A DNA stretch of 64,000 nt, from positions 45,232,879 through 45,296,878 of the forward strand of contig CM074187.1 in the NCBI GenBank assembly GCA_037179385.1, written 5' to 3'. The stretch is from Holothuria scabra. Lineage: Eukaryota > Echinodermata > Holothuroidea > Aspidochirotida > Holothuriidae. The notes under the pieces were generated by a model. That model saw only the letters and a list, made by a program, of their open reading frames with translations, was not told the origin of the DNA and did not search any database. A program made the position numbers and the translations under genes. The first letter of the stretch is position 1. Each line of letters begins with the position of its first letter. Below are positions 48,001 to 57,000 of the stretch, piece by piece.

Positions 48001-51000
48001 GAGTAACAAATCTTTATCTGTGTTGGTAGATGCATCACTGGTATCATTATCCTGTACCAAAAGAAGATATTTAAGGAATAAACTGAATTTGTCGGAATAT
48101 TGTTGGTGATAGAACTGTCAAGACTCCGAATTAGGGAAAGAACTGGATGCGCTGAAGAGTTTCATTGTCTTTTCCAAATTTGGAGAACACATCAATGCAA
48201 ACATTTTTCAACATGAAATAACTGAGAACTCTCTTTGGGTAACTTGACTATTTTTGTAGGGAGTGGGGACCTTGTCCCTTTCATCAGATTTCTGAACACT
48301 TACAAGGACATGAAACTCAATTAGAACTGTCAAACTTGTTACACTATTGACTTCTTAATGGCCAAGGTACCTATATATGACAATGCAGGGGACATCTGAA
48401 GAGAAAAATTGCTAATAATTACAAAACAAGTTAAAAAAAAAACTATCATGTTAACACAGTTCATTGAAAGTGATTAAAAATTAATTTAAAAAATGCAAGC
48501 TCCAAACTATGTTTTTTTGTACATGATTTTGACTGTATTTGAAACTCCAGCATGAACATTCCACCATTCCAACAAAAGACTCACAGCTAACCATTAAGGT
48601 TACAGTTAGGGAAACCTTTAATGAGCCTAAAAAATAATATTTTATCCACTATATTTTGTTCCATCCTTTTGAACAATATCCATACCAACTTTAAAATTTG
48701 ACAGAAATTGGAAAACATAGATGTGAAATTCTTCTGGTTAATTACTCCACAGTATCACTCAAGTACATCAATATCAGGAAATATTTGCAGCTAATGGAAA
48801 TAAACAGAAATGTAAACTGTACAATATGATCTTTTAAAATTTTCAGATCTAAAATAATGTTTTTTTTCTTTCTTTTTCTTTGGGGGGGGGAGGAGTAAGA
48901 GCTCTGTGTTATAGAAATGGTTTTGAACAAAATTAATCTCCCGCAATACATAGTAGCCCATATAATTTCCTAAGCATTAAAGTGTACCTCTAGTCAAAAA
49001 TTTAAAAAAAATATATATTTAACAGCATGAAAAATTAATCCTGACTGTCAAACTGCCATCTTCATAGAACATTCTTGAGCCAAGTTATAAATTGTTAAAA
49101 TTTTTCCGCTCAAAACAAGTTAGTCCATTCTGCAATAATTTATGGCTTTCTTTTTGTACAACTCACATTGGCTTTTTGTTTCCTTTCAAAATTAAAAATG
49201 TTTTTTTATGACCTTGAACAGTCCCTGTTTGGTTGCATAGCATGTTGCACAGAGAGGGCTTAATTAATTACATCACCCCATAAGAGTACAAGTGCTATCA
49301 CACATTTGTACAAAGTGCACTAACATTCAGAAAAACAAAGAAATTCAAATTGTAATTTTTGAGTAGTACAACAATGACATCACAAACTATTGCACAATGT
49401 ACCAGTTTAATTTGAGTGAATAAACCTCAACATTTTACATCTCAGCTCAATAATGTCCTACGAAAACAGGAGTTGGACTGTTAGAATTCATTTTTCAAAC
49501 TGTCTAATACATATTTTTAAATTTTTTGACTTGATGTACACTTTAAGGTTAAATCAAAGTTCCTAAAAAGCGTGGAAACACAGCAACATGGGATTTTTTT
49601 TTCTCTAAACCCATCCACCCATCCAATAGAATAGGGATAACAAGCCAGTGAGCCACAACTGGAAAAGAGTCTGACTTTAACCAATTGGTTGGAAACTGGG
49701 CCGTAAACCTCCAAATCTAACTCATCCAGAGAAAATGGCAGAGAATTAACCCTCACTAAGAACATGATGTAAGATAATATCATGGAAAAGATACAAATGT
49801 GTATTGTAGTAGAAATATATTCTACAGAGAAGCAAGGTGAAAGGTGAAAGTTTTATGCCAAACTGTCAAAAAATTTTTGATTTTTTCTCAATAAATGAGA
49901 GACTTTAGGAATGTGGTGGAATTACAATGAAACCAATGAAAGCACGTTAAATGTCTTCTTGGGTGGAAATTATGAAAATAGCAAATCATTTCTTCACAAT
50001 AAGTTTTTATTGTTATGACACCAGCTGCTAGCTTATATGTTCAACAAAAAACAAAAGTTGTTGTATCATATTACACGGCTTTCTTTGCATAGGATCTTGG
50101 AAACTTGTTCACTCTTAAACAGAATACTATCACTGTCAACTTAACGGCATATGCTGGTGGCTTTTCACCTGGTTTTCATAAGAAAGATAAAATGTTCCAC
50201 ATCATGTCTTCCAAACCCCATTGCAATACCCTTTTCCTTAATCCAGATATCTCACTTTAAAAAGACTGGTTATTTTTGTTGAAAAATACCCCAACACTTT
50301 TCAACAAAGCCACAGAAAGTTATGTAATGTGGGCATATTGTGTCAGATTCCTTGTTTTTCTTTATAACTGAAAGTCCTGTTGTCCTTTAAATTTGATACT
50401 ATTGGAATGTTTGAATATCGTTTTCTCTAGATCTAACATTACGCTACACCATATGTGTAGGGTATAGCAAACAATGCCCCTTTATATTTCCTGCAGCGAC
50501 ATGAAAATTATAAATAAACTGAATGCAAGGTCAAATTAACGTGCCGTGATGACATCACAGATTTCCAATGCTGCACTAAAACTCAAGGAAAAATTGCATT
50601 ACTTTGAAAATTAACACCTTTGGAATGCTAAATTCTATTGACAGGCAGTTTTCACCTTCTGAAAGAGAGAATTTTTCTGCATATTTTGAAGTTGGTGAAA
50701 TTTTTCTCTGGAAATTGCCTTTAAACACAACTTCATAACAGGTTTCCCACTTAAAATTTAATTAAACCAATGCAAAGCATTTGTACTGAATAATGCCACC
50801 TTTGCCCAATTCCAGTTACATGTACAATGAAACACTGTATCCATCACGTCATAACAAATGAACCCATAAAAACTGACAACATTACAGAAATGAAAAACGT
50901 GATGAAAGTGCTACAATAGCACCAAAAATAAACCTCATGTAAAGTCTTAAATGCTTGGGGAAGATGAGACTTGTTGAAACATAGGGAAGCATCTTTTTTT

Positions 51001-54000
51001 TACTAATTCTACTGCAAAAAGAAAAATTTAAGATGAAAATAGAAGTTTGAAACTATGTTTTGCTACTTTCACGGAACTGTGAAAGAATGTTCCGAGGCCC
51101 TTTAATAGACACATTGAACATTACTTCAACTTGTTTGAGAAAGTTGAAGTCAAAAGGGATGAGGGTTGCGGAAAAGTTGAAGGTTGGGCAAGGAGGAGGG
51201 GGTATAGAGGTTTGGTAGATTGCAAATGGGAAATTGGGACTTCAAATTTTAAGACACACCCCATAGTAAAAATTAAATGCCACCCAAAGAAATAGGATAC
51301 TTAAAACTGAGGTTTTTGTAAAATTGAAAAGATCGTAACCAATTTGCTAGAGAGAGCATTTCACAAACCTGGGATATGCTGGGTCTTGCTTAGAGCAAAC
51401 GCACAATGACTTGACTTTAAATGCTATCATGTAAATATGATACTGAAGATTAACATTTAAACCAAGCCAACCGTGTTTTAAAAGAGTTTTACCAGTTATA
51501 AAAAAACAGCATTAAAACATACCTCCAATATGGTCCTTAACTGTAGCATATAGAAGATTATACACAGAAATACCATTGTTTTTTACAAAGTAAGTTTCAA
51601 GAAAAATATTAGTTTTCTGCAAGTTCCTTTAGACCTGTGTCCTCTAAATAAACTTCACAACACAACCTATTATGTTAACATTCATCTGCCACAAAACATG
51701 TTTCATTTTACCAAGTTGCAAGGATATCTTCAATACCATGGTAGTTAATGCAAAATTAGTTGTCCTTTGTGGCTTAAAAATTTGCACAAGCCGTACAAGT
51801 GATCCACCTTTATCATATAACCCAGGGGAGAATTCCACTTGAATCCTGTTGAACAGGTTGTAACAGGTTTTTGGACAGGTATAAAAAGTAATTGGTAACA
51901 AAATGAACAAGTTTCAACAGGATTTTAGCAGATACCAACAGGATTCAACAGGATTTTAACAAGGTACCAACAGAAACCTGTTAGCTTCTTTAGTGTAACC
52001 TGTTGATGCCTGTTGGATTTCATCACTCCAACACTAACCGTAGTTGGAAATTTTCCTGTTGATACCTGTCAATACCTTTTCAAACCTGTTGGAATTCCAA
52101 CAGGTCTCAACAGGCATTTTCTGCTGGAAGCTTAGTCTTTATTAGAATTGTACAGGGAAACCAGCAGCAGATGAAAACTACTAGCACTTGAATGCCAATA
52201 AGATGGTCATACTCAATGTTTCCAACAACCATTCATTTCAATACATAGGTTGCAGAGATGAAATAATAAAAAAATGAAATGCAAGCAAACCAGAACAATT
52301 ATATCATAATTCATTGCATTATTACACAAGGGATGATTTAAGTGACCACTCTCAGAAATAATGATTACAGGACAAGAGTAAAACTTACTTTGAAGCAAAA
52401 TATGCACATACAATCTCACAATTTTCTTCTCATTCATCTTCACAGTTTCATTCATAATATTTTAGGCCTCCAACATAGCATGTTCAAGGTTAAACAAGCA
52501 GTTACTCCTGGTAACATTCACACTTCAACAGAAACAATATTGTCACATGACTCTCAAGGGCCAATGATGAAACAGGACAGTCTACTACACTACTTCAAGT
52601 TGGGGTGACTGCATTACCTGTTAGACTTAAAATGGACTCTTCTCCTAAAATCGTATGAACCAGTAATGAGTTCGATAAACTAAATAGTAATACCAGGTGT
52701 TTCCCCTCCCTTCCCCCTCCCCCCTGCATCCCCCCTCCCCTTGCATCTCCACCTCACCCTACATCTCCCCCTCCCTTGAATCTCCACCCAGGTTAAGTAT
52801 TCCTACCTGAATATTCCATCTCCTCTGGCTATTTGTGAGGTTTGTCTTCAGCCTTACAATCTCCTGTCTGTGTTTGTCGTTTTCCTCTCCAAGCACACCG
52901 ACTTGCTGTGTTAGTATCTTCATGGGATGGTCATCTGACTTACCCGCAGCTAGAGAGTTATGCAAGTCTTGTAGGTCACGCTTGTACCTTTGGTTAATGT
53001 CTTTCAGGTTTTGCAACTGAGGTTAACAAAATAAAAATAACATTACAAAAATTATTCACTTACTTAATCCCCTCTAACAGCATTGAATATCTGACAGATT
53101 TTAGCTAGGACTTAAAAGGGCAGGAGCTGTCCTCTCAACTTGAAGAAGTAAAGTAGACTGTCTTGTTTCATGATTGGCTGTTGAGAGTCATTTGACAACA
53201 GTTTTCCTCCTCAAATGTGAAATTTACTGGAAGTCACTGCTTAGTTTGGCTTGAATATGCAATATTAAAGTCCTAAAATATGATGACAGATACTTTGAAG
53301 AGAAATGAAGAAAATTGTGAGATTTAGCCTGTTGCTTCAAGGTAAGTTTGGGGGACTGCTGTTGAGTTTATGAGAGATTTGTTTGATGTTATCTCTCCCC
53401 CTCTTCCCCTCCCCCCCTCCAGCTCTAAAAGAAAAAATAAATTACCTCTAGCAATTCCATTCATTTAGTAGTTTACCTATTTCCCACAGAATGACCATTA
53501 AAATTTGATTATGTAAAATTTCATTGGCTCTTTGCAGATTTTTAGAAAGATTTTGGGAGCTTGATGACATGATATTCCTAATTATTCAAAAATAAAGACA
53601 AAATATCACAAGCAGAGAATACTTCAAATCTTTTCCCCTTTCTCCATTTATTGCTGCATAAGAAAGACTTATAAATATACATGGGGTTGCAAAAATACTT
53701 AAAGGCCCAATCTTCCCACCCCAGACAGTTGCGGTTCTCTTAACTGCTTCCTTAAGCCCTTACCGCAGTTATATCTACAACTCATCCTCATCCAGACAAT
53801 CTCAGTTAATTGCTTCAGGATGAGAAAACAAGACTCCAATGTGTAATCAAAACACATGCACAGTACATGCTGTGAAATATGAGCTGCAGTACTCTGTATT
53901 TTTTAATTTGTCCTCAATCAAAGAGCTGTGCTAACTGAAAATTTCTGTAGACTGCTACAAAATTACAACTTTGGGGTGAGAATAAATTGCCTTTAAGACA

Positions 54001-57000
54001 ATCCAATGAAGATTTATAAATTCAGAAGAGAAACAGCATTTAGAATCTATTTACATTCTTAATAAAGATTTAATCTGTCACCTGTATTTGTTTCAAATTT
54101 TTTTTTTCCACTGACCTCTAAGTTTGTATTTCCCAGCTCATTCTCCAAGATGTCTGCCTTTGTCCTGCCGTCCACCTCTCTCTTGTCAAGATTCACCTGC
54201 AAGTGTTTCTTCTCTTTCTCAAGATCACGTACCTTCTGTTGCAACTTTATTAACAAACCCATGTCAAGGCCACTTTGCACTGACCCTTGTTCCTGAAAAC
54301 ACAAAGTTACATACTTATGTACCTGCAGCCTACATAGTTGGATAAATGATCTACCACTATTACCTCCAAACCTGATCTCCTTACAAACACAGTCATGTCC
54401 CTGCAGACAGACTTTCCCATGTAGTCATTAAGTTGATACCATCAAGTTGAATATCCATTTTTTAAAATCAACTCAATTTTACATGTGCAGTTATGTTATT
54501 CTAACAGAAGTGAACATATACACAGTGTATTCATAGTGTAAGATACTGCTTTATCAGAGCTGCCAACATCGAGGTCTTGAAATCAGGAAGATTTACCTCA
54601 TAAATCACAAAGATTTTAGGGATTTGTGTGTATTTCAGTGGGGAAAATTCTGTTCTTAATCAGGAAGATTTTATATTTTGCATGTTTGGAAGTGAAATTT
54701 TCAGGAAGTCTTCTGCAGAATCAGGAAGACTTGGCAGCTCTGCTTTATAGGGTTTGTACAAATTCAAAAAGACAAGATTCCATAATTTTCTCATTACTTT
54801 CAAGGACCTTGACTGATATTTCCAGGACCTTAAAAACAGTCAGTTTCCACAATTTCATCTTTTTTTCTCAAAAACAATGTATGAGAAGATATAGAAAATC
54901 AGTATAATCAGTCCATTTCCTATGATTCCCTGACTTTTCCAGGACATTTTGAAAAATTGCTCATTTTCCCTGGCTCTTCAGGCATAGAATTTGAAAGTTC
55001 AGTTTTCCCTTCCTCTCCAGGGCCTGTATGAGCCATGTTTCAGCTTTGTCTAAGAGCAAATACAGTGGAATATTGTACACTTATTTCCATCTTAACATTT
55101 TACATGAATTTTACTTTCTACACCACAACAATCTGATAAAGAATTTCTCTTTTTTTAGACTCTCTGAAAATGATATTGTCTTACAGCTGACAAAGTATAA
55201 TTTGTGAGAAACAGCTATCTAATATCTTAGCTTAACATTGTATGTCTGAGAATAATTAATGTCACTCATACCTCAGATTCTGAATCAATGTTCTCTACAT
55301 CAGAGGCAGACTTCGGCAAAGTTCCATAGCCAGATTCAGATCCTTCATTACTATCATTGCGGGAGTGACGAGGAGCAGCCACCGGCATGTGGCCATTGTA
55401 CTATTAAAAACAATAACATTAATATCATAATGCTTCAATTCACTCTACTGCACTCATGCATAATCATGAATATTCAACTATTTATGAGTACTGAAACATG
55501 TTTCTTTGAGCATTTTAAGCATACCATTGCCAGATTTTGCAGCTCTTGAGCTAGAGAGAATATATTTCTAAATTACATGCAATACCATTTAAGCTAGGTA
55601 CCTTTTAAAGGAATGTATCATATTTGATGATACTAGCTAGAAAGGATGCATTTGCAACTGTACAAATTGGGTTATTTGAAAGCACATTCGTGTCATATCA
55701 TTGTTCACTAATCCATCCGGGTGTCTTGGATTTGACAATTACCGGGTTAAAAAACAATGTGAGGATTTCTCTGGTCTGATCCAGCAGGACATCCCCAGCA
55801 AAAGAGATATTACAAATGAAATATTACGTGGTGCACTGCATCTCTTTGCTACAAGCAAACTTTGTAAAACAAAATGGTAGGGAAAACTAGAAATTGTTTG
55901 CAAGTAGAAAAAAAATTACAAAAGCTTTTTATCAAATAGAAGTGCATTAAGATTTCGGTAAAAATATATGAAGTATGGAGCAACATGTACAGTCATGCAT
56001 ATCTAAAAAACCAGGATGTATAAAAATAACAGAAAATAGTTGCTTTGATGTAAACAAAACAGAATTGTACTCATGAGGATGCAACATAATAGATACAAAC
56101 TCTGCTGAAGGGAAATGACATTACGTTACGGAAAAGTATAACACTCATCACATGCGACAAAAACTAGAATGTTACAACCAATTGTTAATGAATGGAACTG
56201 ACACTCAAGAAAGGTACACCAAGCTTCTGGTTGGGTAATTAATTTGTTGTTGCTGTTGCTATGAAGAGGTGTTGCATTGCTAAGAAGACCAATAACCGCT
56301 GGCATGAAGCAACACATTTGAATGTTGGTATTTCCCTGCAGGGCTTCAAAGGGAAGCCTGTTTCTTCCTGTAAGGATATGAGAATGCCTTCAAAGACCTC
56401 TAACAAGTTTGAATGCGACTGCACTCAAGTGTATACACGTAATTCGGACATTTTCACCAAAATGAACAGTGAGATAGGATTTAAGACAGCAGAATACTGA
56501 CAGTGTCACCAAATCAAACTGATGCGACAAATATACTTAATATGAGTTGCTACAAATGAGAAAAAAGTCAAAGACATGAAATTAAATTATCCACAAATTG
56601 GATTTATAATTTATTTACAAACGGTAAAAGTTATTGCCCCGTATGTTTTGTCAAGAAACTGTCAAGAAACTGTCAAGAAACGTTTGAGTTTGCAAGCAAG
56701 TCATACCTGTGGAGTGGAGTTTTGCAATGCTAACATGTCTTCCTTGAGGTTTTCATGTCTTTGTTCCAATCTATTATAGTCCTGCAACAACTTCTGATGT
56801 TGAGCTCTTTCCTGCTCTATGTCTGCCAGCAATCTTTTCTCTGTGTTTTCCCTCTCAGAAGCTATCCTCACTGGAAACAGCAAGAACAAAATTCAGGGTT
56901 CATACACAATTGAAATGACAAAATTCCATGACTTTTCCACAGCTTTCAAAGACCCGGATTGATATTTCCAGGACCTTCAAGAATAGCCTGATCTCATATT

